A model generated the notes under the pieces. The model saw nothing but the letters and a program-made list of their open reading frames with translations. It was not told the origin of the DNA and did not search any database. Positions 12,380-25,000 of a DNA stretch of 64,000 bases are shown here, piece by piece (position 1 is the stretch's first letter; the number at the start of each line of letters is the position of its first letter). This DNA is from Zygaena filipendulae. Lineage: Eukaryota; Arthropoda; Insecta; Lepidoptera; Zygaenidae. The stretch is taken from positions 8,315,501-8,379,500 of the forward strand of contig OU015662.1 of NCBI GenBank assembly GCA_907165275.2. Direction: 5' to 3'. The position numbers and the translations under genes were made by a program.

Positions 12380-12860
12380 CGCGGTCATAAAGGTTTCAAA
12401 GCAAACAAGCCGGTAATGATGAAGCAAAAGGCATTTGAAAAGATTCCTTTTTATTGCCCATAACAATTTGATAAACAACGATTTAACGATCCCATTGAAC
12501 AAAAAACTTTTATCATGTTCATTGTCATGCAAAATGGGCAGTATAATAGTGTTTTATATTAAAGAAGGTGAACTTTCAAAAGGTCCGTCCGCCTATAATC
12601 TTAAATGGGATTGAATAAATTGAAGCCATAAAGATTTTGAATATTCTGAAATGGTTTATTTGGCTCGCCGCGCTTCCGAGCGGGAGACTCAACGCGGCTA
12701 TCACTATAACTAAACGCTTCAGTCGATAAAGTAAGTTAAATGAGGCTGGGCCGTATGTCAGAGCAAGAATCATAATACGGACTGTCAAGGGGCTTATTGT
12801 GGCGGCTTGCTTTTATGATGGCATTTTTACAGGCAGGTACTGGCTTTGAAGGCATGTCGT
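12380..12860. other. Repeat-free block, possible enhancer
   Basis: About 480 bp without the surrounding taggta-type filler or dispersed repeats. It has several ttttattgcc, gccataaag and ttttatgatgg words resembling homeodomain (Hox/caudal-like) sites. It is noncoding in all frames by composition. The regulatory role is a guess from complexity and position upstream of notum. Confidence 0.25.
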
Positions 12861-13319
12861 GCCGCCCGCCAATTATATTCTACTTAGCTCACTGTCCAAT
12901 AACAGCTGATGGAGTACCGAGAACTATATAAATACAAAGCTGCACTAAGGGCAACGCACCTCTGTGTGATAAGTACCTATCGTTCTAGAATAAAAGCTCC
13001 TCTACTGAACCCTTTGTTCGTTTTCGTATCTAAAAAACAACTTTGCTCATAATCAGTTCTTTTGGACAATTTTAATTTACAAGTAGGTATTGGAAGTTTA
13101 TTTTAATTGAATTTAATATCTAGGCATAATTATGAATAATAAATTAATGTCTTTCGAAAAACGTTATAATTACTACTTATTAATTATAACGCGAATTTGT
13201 AATGCAAATAAGTTTAAAGACGTCATTTCACGAAACATACTACCATTTGCAAAACGACCATAAGAAAAACAAATTAGGTGTAAAATATATTCAAAAGAAA
13301 CACTTGTGTATTAAGTGGT

Positions 13320-14030
13320 TAATGAGCGTTGTGCGGGCGCAGGTCTGGGAGCCGAGCCCGGGGCTATCCGGTGACGGGGTGCGGCCGCTGACAGGTGCGC
13401 CCCGGAGGCTGCTGGCGCGGGCGCGGGGTGGCGGGAGCGGGAGGGGGCGGCAGCCCGCGCGGCGCCCGTGGTGCTCGCCGCTCGCGTGGCCCTCTCGCCT
13501 GACTCACGCACGCCTCGTAATGCTTGCATAATAATAATGACGGATGCCGATCGCGCGGCGGCTCCTTTGATCTGCGCCGCGTTTGATCTCGCCGCCGGAG
13601 CCGGTCCCGCCGCCCCTGCTGTACAAACGAGCCGCCGCTTTACCTTTATTCGGTCCGACACCGCGTGTCGAGTCGGCCCTTCGCCCTCGCTCCATATACC
13701 TACGCTACGTTGCGGCTTTATTTTGTAAACAGCGGGATCGCTACCGTGCACGCACAGATTAGTGAGCGAGCTTCAGAGGACGGGACGGCTGCGCGTGCGC
13801 ATTGCGCGGGTCAACAGTGTAGAGACGTTTCAGTGCTTGCTTCGTGATTGACAAGAAGTGCGAAAGTGTAGAGAGTGCATAGTGGAGTGGGCGAGCGGCG
13901 TATGTAGCAGTATGGGGCACCGCCCCGGGCGCTCTACACCCTTCGAACGCGCCCTCACCGCTAGAGCTTCGCGCCCGTGATGAGTGTTCGATACCGCGGC
14001 TTACTTCGCCGCCAGCTCTACAAACTCTTT
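13320..14030 (+). promoter_or_regulatory. GC-rich island, probable notum promoter/5' region
   Basis: An island of about 700 bp of high GC and CpG content in otherwise AT-rich DNA. It contains CCTTTGATC (13564-13572) and GTTTGATC (13581-13588), the second followed two bases later by GCCGCCGG (13591-13598), which is a TCF/Pangolin HMG site plus helper-site layout. A TCAGT initiator-like word lies at 13830-13834. Open frames across it on both strands are products of GC content, not genes. Assignment to notum rests on order and strand (next + strand coding exon at 17187). Transcription start and first exon are unverified. Confidence 0.45.
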
Positions 14031-15499
14031 GCTTGGATGTTCTGTGTACGCATACCTACTTCTAATATTATCTAATATAGATAGTATTTCAGCTTCTATT
14101 TTTATATTAAGTATAAAATTATAAATAGGTAGGTAGGTACATGACAAATGAATGATTATTATCACGGATTATTAGACAGGAAAAATCTCTACTTGTTTCG
14201 TTTTATACAACATAATAAATGATTCTAGATCTAGATCAGTGTAGTATAGGTAATGTCACAGTAAGCACCTATGTACCTAATATGTCACAGTGTATACCTA
14301 CCAACATAATAATATTTACTGTGGCATTGTTGTTGTAACGTCAAAAAACAAAACAAATTTTTATTTTAATAGACTACTCAATTGTAATGTTGAAACCTAC
14401 CTTTTCCTTTTTTTGAACAGAAAATAATATACTCTCCATCTAGGTATATCCGCTACACGCCCTGGGCCCTTCTTCACTATGACCAAAACACGCTGCGTTA
14501 AGATATGATGCCGCAAAAACTGTTTTTCCCTCGCGAGTCGCGATCAAAGATGTTTCACTTTAAAACAATAGGTACCTTTATTTACAACGTGTGTTACGGT
14601 ATACAGAATATTAATTTCTATTATTTTGTCATGTGGAGCGGTCGAAATTGTGTTTTTAGGACGCGCGTTATGGGCAAGGAATGTTGTTGGTCATAGAGAA
14701 TAAGGGCCCTGGGGTAATTTCGGATATAGGGGCAAGTAGGGCAAGTAAGGATTACTTTATCTTTCAATCTATCTATGATTAATGGATTCATCCATCACAA
14801 AAAATTGCTCCATACTTGCACCTTTATGACGTTTTTGGTTTGTTTTTTATTAAATTACAAATGCAGTAACATTACGTTTAAGTTGATCTATGACGTTTTG
14901 TTCCAAAGACCTAAACTTACCTATTCATAAAATAATAATTTCACTCATGTAGGTAGGTACTTAAATTTATGGGCTTAAATTTTCAAATCTATTCATGAAT
15001 TAGGTTAATTTATTGAGTACTTATTTACCTTGGTTCTATTATAAAAAAAAAAAATACCATCGCTTAAATTATGTGATTAATTTGTTTGTGTAGGTAAGCA
15101 GGTAGGTACATGTTATAATTTTTTTTAAATCATATTTATTTTAAAGGACCTTTATAGAATCAATTACATGTCGGTCCCATTTTATAACCTATGCAAAATA
15201 ATTTAACAAACCAAAATATAAATCTACTTGCCAACAACAGTAAAACATTGTACCTAATAAAAAAATAATAATAATAAATTGTTAGGGATGAACAGTTCCC
15301 TATTTGTGATGATTGTGTACATGTTTGTTTCGACTGATTTACTTTTTTTGAAGTATGTGCCTAGGTTGATGTTCATAAAGCAAAAAATAATTAAACCGAT
15401 AAAATCACAGTACCTATATTTACCCATCTACTTATCTACAAATATTTAAGTAGATACCTTTCTATATTATGTAGTTTGCCTAGTTAGATACCTACTTAC

Positions 15500-15652
15500 G
15501 TTCATTAAATTTCGTTAGTTAAAATAATGTTAATTGGCATTTAACTAATTATGTTAAATTTAGTCTAGTAAAGTTAACGTCTCTGAGTGCGGCAGTTTTT
15601 TTTTATCTTTAATGAAAATAAATTAATCATTAAAACGACTGAGTGCGGCCAT
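15500..15652. mobile_element. Half copy of the gcactcagag MITE family
   Basis: Shares aatgttaattggcatttaa and gagtgcggcagt with the complete element at 58477-58715. Only the inner part and the right end are recognisable here. Confidence 0.55.
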
Positions 15653-16414
15653 AAGAGCTAGTGACAAAAATTAATACCTACCCTACCAATTTGCAGCTTT
15701 GTACCTTATGTTGTTTCCTTCAAAGTCAACATACTTATTTGATCCTCCACCCACGCTTTTAGACATCGATCTGATTTCAGCAAATCGAACATTCGCCTAA
15801 TTTAGAATATATTCTAACAATTTAGATATAAATTACCCTTGTACCTTATCACATTCAAATTATGTTGCTAGCTCTCGAAGGTAACTTCCTAACGACTGTA
15901 GGTACTTCAACACTAGGCATTTAGGTAAGGTTTCCATTATTTGAACAAGTCTTACTCGAAGCTACAATAGTGGAAACTAGAAACAGTTTCTGCTGTTCAG
16001 TAAAACGTAGGTAGGTATTATCGTACAAATCCATTAAGCTCAAGGATTGTAATAAAGGTTGCCAGATGGCCGGGACTTCCGGGAAAGTACCGGAATTCTT
16101 AAACTTGACTTGTGTCTAGTCCCGGATAATTAAAATTTTGACAAAATCGTAATATTCTTATTACTCGTATCTCCAATTAATATAAATTTTTTCTTTCTTA
16201 ACAGATGCAGTTTAGTATTAAGAAAAGTTTAAAAAATCATTTAGGTATTTAAAAATGTATCAGGATATAAAACAATAAAAGAGAAAGAGGTTCGATGTCT
16301 ATTCGAGGATCACAAATTCATTACATATAAAGTTATAAACATTTAATATAGGTACTTAACTACATAATATTGTATAGTACTTAGGTACATAAAAAGTAAT
16401 CCCTATTTCCCTTG

Positions 16415-16652
16415 GTCACGGCATTATGCGTGAACGGCTGGACCAATTTCGCTACTTATTTAATTTTGTTGTGTTCGTCATTGTAAGGAGAAGAAGAATA
16501 AAAGAAGTTTGGAGTCCCTGCGGGAATTCCAATACTCATGCGGGTACTTTCACTGCTAATTAGCTAATGTTATAAAGAGTAAATTAGGCTACTTCAAAGT
16601 CCTTGCGGGAATTCCGAACCTCACGCGGGTGAAACCGAGGGGCACAGCTGGT
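16415..16652 (-). repeat. Dispersed SINE-like repeat copy with internal duplication
   Basis: On the minus strand it has the agctgtgcccctcggtttca head and two cgggaattcc-type cores about 90 bp apart (cctgcgggaattccaa and ccttgcgggaattccgaa), i.e. an internally duplicated copy. Confidence 0.6.
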
Positions 16653-17186
16653 ACCTACTTAATAAAAATATTTATTCAGAAATCTGTAAAGTACACAATT
16701 ACTTGCCTAAAAATGAGCAAATCTGTCAAAAAACTCCCCTATAAGTACCTGCGTTGTAACAAGTAAGTTGTTTTGTATCTGGCAACCCTTATTGCTATGT
16801 ATGTTTACCGAGACTGCCGAGCAACCCGAGCGTTGGTTTTCAATAGTGGCAGTAGTGGCACGTGACGTGGTCCTTTGCGACGCGACGTGTTATTTGTTTA
16901 CATATTCAATAACACCGTTGCGCTCGAGTTGTTTGTCTACGAAGTGTGTAGCGTGTACTGAACCATGTAATGAGCATGGAAATTTGATTATCTACTTTCC
17001 TATTTGTATTTGTAGATGATTTAATTTTTTTTTTAAATAGACGAGAGGATCATAGCAAGTAGTGTTTTTTTTTTGCTGCTTTTTGGATTTTGTTTTAAGT
17101 TTAAAGATATATTAGGTACCTATCTAGAATCCTTCACAAAAGTACATTACATTAAATATTCACAACAAACGTATTTTACGTTTCAG

Positions 17187-18573
17187 GCTGTGTTGACGAC
17201 AGCAAGCGCGGACTTCCCCCCACAGGACAGCTTGAGACTGGTGTGGCTTTCTAACTCTTCGCTCATATGCAACGATGGTACTCCTGCTGGGTCAGTAAGA
17301 CTATAATTTCCATTACAAGGTGTCCCATGACCGCCTAGTGGTGGAAGGTATTGTTTTAATAACTATGTATAATGTTAAGTACATAATATTCAATCTCGTT
17401 TATAGATATTACATACGTCGCGGTAGCAACACTGAACACTGGGTCGTGTATCTGGAGGGCGGCGGCTACTGTTGGGACGCAGCGTCGTGCGCCGCGCGCT
17501 GGCAGCGCCGGCCGTCGCTCATGTCTTCGTCGCGCTGGCCCCGCGCGCGGCGCGCCCCCGCCCTGCTGTCGGCTGACCCCGCCGCCAACCCGCTGTGGCA
17601 TGCCTCCAGCCACGTGCTGCTGCCCTACTGCTCCAGCGACATGTGGGCCGGTACAAGGAGCGATCTGCGAAACTCCAGCTTCGCCTTCACCGGCCGCCTC
17701 ATCGTACGCGCCGTGCTCGCGGAGCTCCTACACCTCGGCCTCTCCGGGCGGCTACTCCTCGTCGGATCGAGCGCGGGCGGCGCGGGCGTCATGCAGCACG
17801 CTGACACGGCGAGAAGGTTGCTGCGCACGCACGGGGTGCGCGTCGCGGCCGTCGCTGACTCCGGCTGGTTCCTCGACCGGCCGGCGCGGTCCAAGCACGG
17901 CTCGTCCACCGACAAGGTGGCGCGGCTAGGTCACTCCCTGTGGGGTGGCTCCCCGCCCGCCTCCTGCGTCCGCGAGCACCCGCGTCGGCCGTGGCTCTGC
18001 TACTTCGGTTACCGTTTGTACAAGCACATACGGACGCCGCTGTTCGTATTTCAGTATCTGTTCGATTCGGCGCAGCTCGCCGCGGAGGGGGTGCGCGCCC
18101 CGCGGACCCGCAAACAGTGGGATGCGGTCCACAAGACAGGGTCGGCACTGCGGGCTAGTCTCGAGGGGGTTCGCGCGACGTTCGCGCCGGGGTGCCTGGC
18201 GCACGGGGCGCTCGCGCGGCCCGACTGGCTCGCGATTAACGTGTCTGGAGTTTCATTGCCGCAAGCGCTCGCCTGCTGGGAGCGTCGGCTAGGCAACGGG
18301 CGGGGCGCGGCGGGGGCGGGGGTGGCGGCGAGGCGGGCCCGAGGGAAGTGCGCCCCGCGGCGGCTGGTGGAGCGGTGCGGGTGGCCGCAGTGCAACGGCT
18401 CGTGCCCGCGGCTGCGCGACCCGCGCACCGGCGAGGAGGTGGCGCTGTCCGCGCTGCTGCAGAGCTTCGGGTTGGACGTGCGCGCCGCCGCTGCCGCCAT
18501 GGGCATCGAGGCGCGCGCGCTCGCTCGCATGAGCCGCGCCGAGCTGCTGTCGCTGCTCGCACCACACGTGTAA
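17187..18573 (+). CDS. notum: Palmitoleoyl-protein carboxylesterase Notum (5' exon missing)
   Basis: Exons 17187..17290 and 17406..18573 splice through PAG|YY to 423 visible residues. Notum is a secreted alpha/beta hydrolase that removes palmitoleate from Wnt and so damps signalling. Recognisable blocks in order: SLICNDGTPAGYYIRRG, WVVYLEGGGYCWD, LMSSSRWPR, LLPYCSSDMWAGT, VGSSAGGAG, VADSGWFLDRP, WLCYFGYRLY, FQYLFDSAQL, FAPGCLAHG, CGWPQCNGSCPRLRDPRTGE. The catalytic triad is intact: Ser codon 17770-17772 in GSSAG, Asp 18064-18066 in LFDSAQL, His 18202-18204 in CLAHG. NSS, NVS and NGS glycosylation sequons are present. The signal peptide and first N-terminal residues must come from an upstream exon. 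A low-complexity GRGAAGAGVAARRARGK insertion precedes the C-terminal cysteine block. The large exon is extremely GC-rich, with C or G at nearly all third positions. It is convergent with the PLC gene (482 bp between stops). Confidence 0.93.
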
Positions 18574-19055
18574 TCGGAGCTCTGCTCGCGTTATTATGTT
18601 TGAACATGTTTTGTGTCGTCCGACACGGTGAATCTACCTCGTTTTTGTTGCATAAGTACAATTTTTAATTATTAATGTTTAGATATTTATTGTTTACCGA
18701 TAGGTATAATATAAAATGGATACTGAGTAAAATAATGAAAAAAAATATTTCTTTTATTGGGTTTAAAATATTAACATAAAAGTCGATCGATTGGCACATT
18801 TAGTTACTTATTAAGTTGGCAGGTATCTATATCCTTACAATTCATTGTTTTCAGAAATTATTTCAGTAAAGACTAGTTTCTTCAAAAAGTTTTTTTAACA
18901 ATAATCGTAATTTAAAACATCAACAAGGGATGCCTTCCACCGGCTTGCAGCAGTTTGATTTGCAGCGGCGTTTGTTGTCGCTGTCGTCGGTGCGTGTTGT
19001 GCGCGTGTTGCGGCAGCCAGGGTGAGCGGTGCGCGATGGCGCCGCGCCTACGACG
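18574..19055. other. Convergent 3' intergenic between notum and the PLC-X gene
   Basis: Shared downstream region of the two facing genes. AT-rich near notum, rising in GC near 18930-19055. No canonical AATAAA could be chosen with confidence for either gene. Confidence 0.5.
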
Positions 19056-22000
19056 TCATAAGCCCGCGCCCCTCTCGGAGTTCACGGCGATCGCAATGTC
19101 TATCACGTCGTTGCCCAGGAAGAAGTCTGTGGAGATGATATTGGCGGAGTTCCGCCACAGAGTGGTCAGCCGCTCGGTGACGTTGCGATTGACCGCGTCC
19201 GCGTTAGCTCGCAAGGAGCCTCGCGCCAGCAGGATGTCGAGAACTGATGGTGTGGTCTGGGCCATGGCCGAATAGAGTGGGGAACGAGCCGCCGGTAGTG
19301 GGTGCTCTGTGATGGTGCGGTCCAAGAACTCGAATAGAGTGGTCACACTGTTCGTGTTCGCCCACAGGTGGGGCAATATCGGCCATAGCCAGTTGTTCTC
19401 TGGAATTATCGAAGTATTGCTGTGGTTAATATGCTTTATAGTGGATCCCCAGGGTTTCGCTCGCGTTAATTTCTGTATTCCGAGATAAAAAGTTAGTAGG
19501 TATAGGATGTCGACCGAGCTTCTTTATCTGTACCCTTAGTGGTTAGCCACGTGTATGTATAATTTCATGATGATCGGTTGAGTAATTAAAGCGTGAAAGC
19601 GTAACAAATAAACAAACAAATAAAAAAATATCGCATTCCAATCTATACTTCTATACTAATATTACCTATAAAGAGCTATAGTTGGTGAGTTTGTGATGTT
19701 GTAGGCCGTAGGGGTAGGTAATCTCTGAACTTGAGATCACCTGAACTGATCTTGAGTGACATAAAGTACTTTATATCCCAGAATTCCCGCGGGAACTCCA
19801 GAGATTGTGAGTTTGTGAGGTTGTAGGGGGTAATGTCTAGATCTACCGAACCGATTTTAAAAATTCTTCCACATATAAGAAGCTACAGTGATCCTGAGTA
19901 ACAAAGGGTACTTTTTATCCCGGAATTCCCGCGGGAACTCCGGAGTTTGTGAAGTTGTAATCTATGGATCTACAGATTTTGAAAATTCTTTCACTTATAC
20001 TAGATAGGAAGCTAAAGTGATTCTGACTTCTGAGTGATATAGGGTACTTTGTGTCCCGGAATTCCCGCGGTAACTCCGAAATTACCGCGGCTGAAACTGC
20101 GGGGGTCAACTAGTTTATAATATTAGTAACTATAGGATGTCGAATCAGCTTAAAAAATCTTACGACCAGTGAACACTATAGGTAAACAAATTTACTGCTG
20201 GTCTTAAAATGATAAAGTTTGTGTTTTACATAATTCCAGACAGTGTAACTTAAATCATTTCTTTGTTCTAAGATAATAATTACCTACCTATTTCCAGGCG
20301 TTTAAAGATAATGCACAATTTAAGAATGAAAAAAAAAACGTCAAATCTACTTACCAAAATATAGGTAAGTACCTAAGTACCCACCTATAGTGTTCGTAGG
20401 TATTTGAACAAAGTAAAAATTCTCAAATAAAAATTCGGAAATATGTAGTAAAGGGATTGCCACATACGATTATAAACATATGATAATCGTTGGGTAAAAA
20501 TATATAATACGATAAGTACCTAAAGATATAGGTATCATATTTACACGTCTTCATAATATCGATCCTTCATTGTTTACTCACGTTAAACAACAAACAAACT
20601 CACATTCGCATTTATAATAAAGGACTAGCTGCTCTTCGCGGTTTCACCCGCGCAAAATTCGGAGTTTTCCCTATGTCCTTTTCTGTACCCTGAAAACGTG
20701 TATGAAAAAATTTTGATGATTGGTTGAGTAGTTAAGGCGTAAAGAGTAACAAACAACAAAATGCTAATGTGAGTTATTTGCATTTATATACGTACTAGCT
20801 GTGCCCCGCGGTTTCACCCGCAGTAATTTTGGAGTTGCCGCGGGAATTCCGGGATAAAAAGTACCCTATGTCCTTCTCTGTACCCCTGACAACGTGAATG
20901 CCAAATTTCATCCAAATCCGTTTAGCCGTTTTTGCGTGATTGAGTAACAAACATCCAAACATTCAAACATCCACACTTTCACATTTATAATATTAGTAGG
21001 ATAATCCTAATAGGTATGATCTTTGGTTTGACATCAAAAATCACTCACCAGCAACAATAGCGTTGTCAACGTAACTGAACAGTAAACGCTTGTCGGCGTT
21101 GATGAGACTCTGTACAGTTGGACCCCTAGTGCCAATTCCAGTGCCGAAATCCGTGGCGAAGGCCAAATGGGGCCCCAACTCACGCTGGACCAACTCTAAC
21201 AAGCCCGCGTGGACTCTTCTGATTGGGGCTCCGTTGGATTCATAGAAACCGATGGGAAAGTGATGTGCGTCTAAGAATACTACCTGAGGATCAGAACAGT
21301 AACGGTTGAAAGTGAACGCTCTATAATAATAACTATTAATCTATTATATTATATACGGCAGCGTTGTATTTCTGCTAGGAATTATAATTTTTAGTGGTTG
21401 ATTAATTCCTCAATCAGCCCACAATGAGCGATTAGCCGTATTCGCGAGAGTCTGGTAAAAGTAGATTATTATACATATAGTTACTATACTTATATACTTA
21501 CGAGTGTTTTTATACCATGGCAAAATACGATTTAAATTGTTTTCTTTTTAATTACCTCTTTAGTGCTGTCCAAGAATGCTCTTATTTCCCTGAGTAAAGG
21601 TACTAATGGACGGACTCGTATTAAGTTGTGGCTCAGCCAATACCTGGAAAGTCGTTTTAAAAATTAAACCTGCTCACTTTTAACAAAATAGGAGCACAAT
21701 CATGATACTAGATTTAATGGCGAAATACTCAGATGCCTAGCATCCATGTCATTTACTGGCATCATCATTTCATATAATAGGATAGAACCTACTGCAGGAC
21801 TCCGTTTTGTTAATATCAAGTCTCAGTTAAGTCGAATAAAAGTCCGTTAACTAATCGGTTAGTTTTTCCTTTACGTAATTAAGTAGATATCATCAAAATT
21901 GTAACAATCGCTGTATTATTATGTAATCGCTTATAGAGGAAGCCGTGCAACGGTGCAACGCTAGCTGTGGTTGCTGCAATTTCTATTTCATTTCCGTGGT

Positions 22001-25000
22001 TTATTCTCGATATTGAACTATTGGAGGTAAGTAAATATTCCAATTATTATGAGTTGTAACTTGTACATATTCGTTCTCTGATGAATTATTATTAGGTTAC
22101 ACCTAACTTCAACAATCGTTGAATATTTAGATACCTAATTGTACTACTTGTGTTCTATTATTTTCAAATAATTCAAAAACTACTACTAGTTCTAGTAACA
22201 CACGTGTTTAAAAAAAAATAGCCCAAACACTAATTTTCATGACTGTCTTCAAAATTTACGGTACTTTCGTAGGTATTCATTTTCGCCCTATAGGAGAGTC
22301 AACTTTCATTGAGGACGATCAAAACCCTTTTTAGTGCTTTGATAAAAATGAAGCTTCGATCAAAATTTCAAGTTTCCTATGCGTAAGTAGTATGATTTGG
22401 GCGTTAGTGATCAGCCACGAAAATATATTTAACTTTATAGTAGAAATATATTATTATGGATATTCTCCTATTAACTATTACTTATAAACAATTTCTGATA
22501 AATACTCACTTACCTATCTTCGAAGTCAACATAAGATTCATAGTAAGATATCCTGAAATCAAAGTATCTGATGCCATGCACCAGTTGCGCCCAGATGGAG
22601 CGGTCCTGGCATAGCACGAAGCCGTCCCGAGCAGCGGTCGAGATCTCGGTATCGAATCTCCACGCGCCCGCGTTATGTGCCCCTGGTATTGCCAAGTCAC
22701 CGATACGCATGCCGTTAATTCTTGCTCTGAAAAATTAACAGGTTCGGGAAATTGAGAACTGTCAGGAGGTGATTAGTTGACGCACGACCCGTGGACCCCC
22801 GACTAGATCACCTGGTGGGTGGGACCCCTCCTCGACAGAAAAGCGCTGACAGTGGGTCCACGAGGAATAAAATATTTTAAGCCAAGCGCTAAGCAACAGC
22901 CACCGATCACACAATTTTTGAATAAGTTCTTGGAAAAATCGTCACTTGAATGCAGATTATACCAACTTACAGATTTTTTTCCAAAGATTTTGACTTACGC
23001 ATTATCTTCCATCCATGTTGGTTGTATCTTCAAGCAGTTATAAGCAACTATGGAGGTGGAGCCAGCGCCTACCCACGGCCATAAACATTGAGGGCCCTTG
23101 ACCCCTGCTCCATTTTGCCAGCCAGCTGGTAAATCAACCTCTCCCAAAGCTATATTGGTCACCACGTGGCCCTCTCTGGAATATACCTGGTATACTGCTA
23201 ATGCGCTGTTCCATGAAATCGGTCTGTCGGCAAAAACACCGATCTGTAATATAGAAGATACTTGTGATAAAATATTCTATCACATAATTAAGTTATATCA
23301 ATACCTACCTATATTATTTAGAGGAAAAGTTTGTTTTTTTGTTTGTAACGTACCTACCTATACCTACCTACCTATTTAGAAATTTCCCTGATAGAAAGTT
23401 CTGTAGCTATCATTGTGTAAAATGGAATACTTTTGAATCCGGAACAACACAGAGTTCCTGAAAGAGTCCAGAAATTAATATAAGTAGATCATGCGGTGAA
23501 CAGCTACTTGGAATATAGTTACGTGTAATTTGGGACTTGGAATACACGATAGAGTAGTTTTATTCTGATACAAATATAATGACTTACTTATAGGTATTTT
23601 TGAAATTGATAACAGCTGGTAAAACTGAGGGGAATAATAATAACCTACATTAAAATCCGCTAGAAGATGCACATACTCACGAGGACAGTCTTATAGGTAA
23701 CTAGCTGTTCCCCGCGGTTTCACTCGCGCTAATTTCAGGGTTCCCGCGGGAATTCCGGGATAAAAAGTACCCTAGTACTTCTCTGGATCTCTGACAACGT
23801 GTATGTAAAATTTCATGATTATCGGTTTAGCCGTTATGGCGTGAAAACGTAACAGGCAGACAGAATAACTTTCGTATTTATAAAATTAGTAGGAATTATA
23901 TGTAATTTAAAGTCAAACAGTATCCTCATAACTGTGTATATACTTTGAGGCAATATGATATAATTTAAGACCACGTATCTGCATCACTGGTTGAGTTCCA
24001 CAAGAACGTCTCTACTATACCTACTACTATAATATCAATTTACGGTATCTGATTCCTTATATTAACTTACTGTCCGTCTCAGACGAAATAATGAGCCGTC
24101 CGTACGTACTTAATGCACGCGCACAATAAATAATGAATACAAAGAAACAGGAAGCCAGCGTTTGACTTAGTCGTGTATTGGTAAGTAGGGTAAAATTTTC
24201 TAACGAAAGTGTTTGACGGCAAACAAAAGTGAAGTGTGACTATAGCTTATGACCTACTCGAGAGTGATGAGTGGCGAAAACAAAACAGACAGGCTCTTAC
24301 AGATGCCACGTACGTTGTCTGAGGTTACGAGGTTACATAAACTCGTTCTGCGGTTACACGCAGCCATTTTCCTCGTAGATCACAAACAATGATAACATTA
24401 TTATGCAATGTTAAACATGCAGTTATGCAATGTGTAACATTGGTTATCGAAGCTCTAAGTTTAATGGATATTTGATTTTCTTTGTTTTAAGTAATTTACA
24501 ATAAAACGTATTTAATTACTCCTCTGATTGATTGCATTCATTGTTACGTGGCTTACCAAGATTTGGTATTGTTACATTAGCTATTGTGAGAGAGAATAGC
24601 GTTAAGATATTTATTATGCGGTTACTTTTAACGTAGGTAATTGTTCCATCAACGAGTTTCTTTATCTTCTTTGTCGTTTGTTTACGGTGGTAAGATCAGA
24701 ATCAACTTTAAGTAACTACCTTCTATTCCACTAAGCATGAATCTTACAAGAATTTTCAGTAAGTTTGTCTATCACACATTTGAAAGTTTGGTACAAGACA
24801 AAATGTGGCAGTTTTCCAAATGTTACCTATAAGCCTTTATTTCGACCTTATTTCGCAGGAACGTTCCTCACACATTGATAGGAATTTACAAATATACATT
24901 TGTAAGTTACATTTTCGCATTTGTGACATTAAGCAATATTGTTGCAATTTAAGATTGCTTAGTGAGAGCATATAATATTTAAAAATATTCCTCAACCCTG

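Larger units (their letters stand above)
14031..17186. other. Presumed notum intron/5' region, repeat-rich
   Basis: AT-rich with taggta-type words, a half copy of the TTA-flanked MITE family (15500-15652) and a dispersed repeat (16415-16652). I searched for a signal-peptide exon for notum and found none that I can support. Confidence 0.4.

Noticed and set aside
12915..12940. TATA-box promoter (ctatataaatac)
   Set aside because: Isolated TATA word in AT-rich DNA with no transcript or downstream exon to support it.
13311..13751. Long overlapping open frames on both strands
   Set aside because: Explained by high GC and scarcity of stop codons; Ala/Arg/Pro-rich translations with no domain, in a likely promoter island.
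17356..18668. Many antisense and alternate-frame open frames over notum
   Set aside because: Shadows of a GC-rich coding exon; only the frame giving Notum motifs is real.
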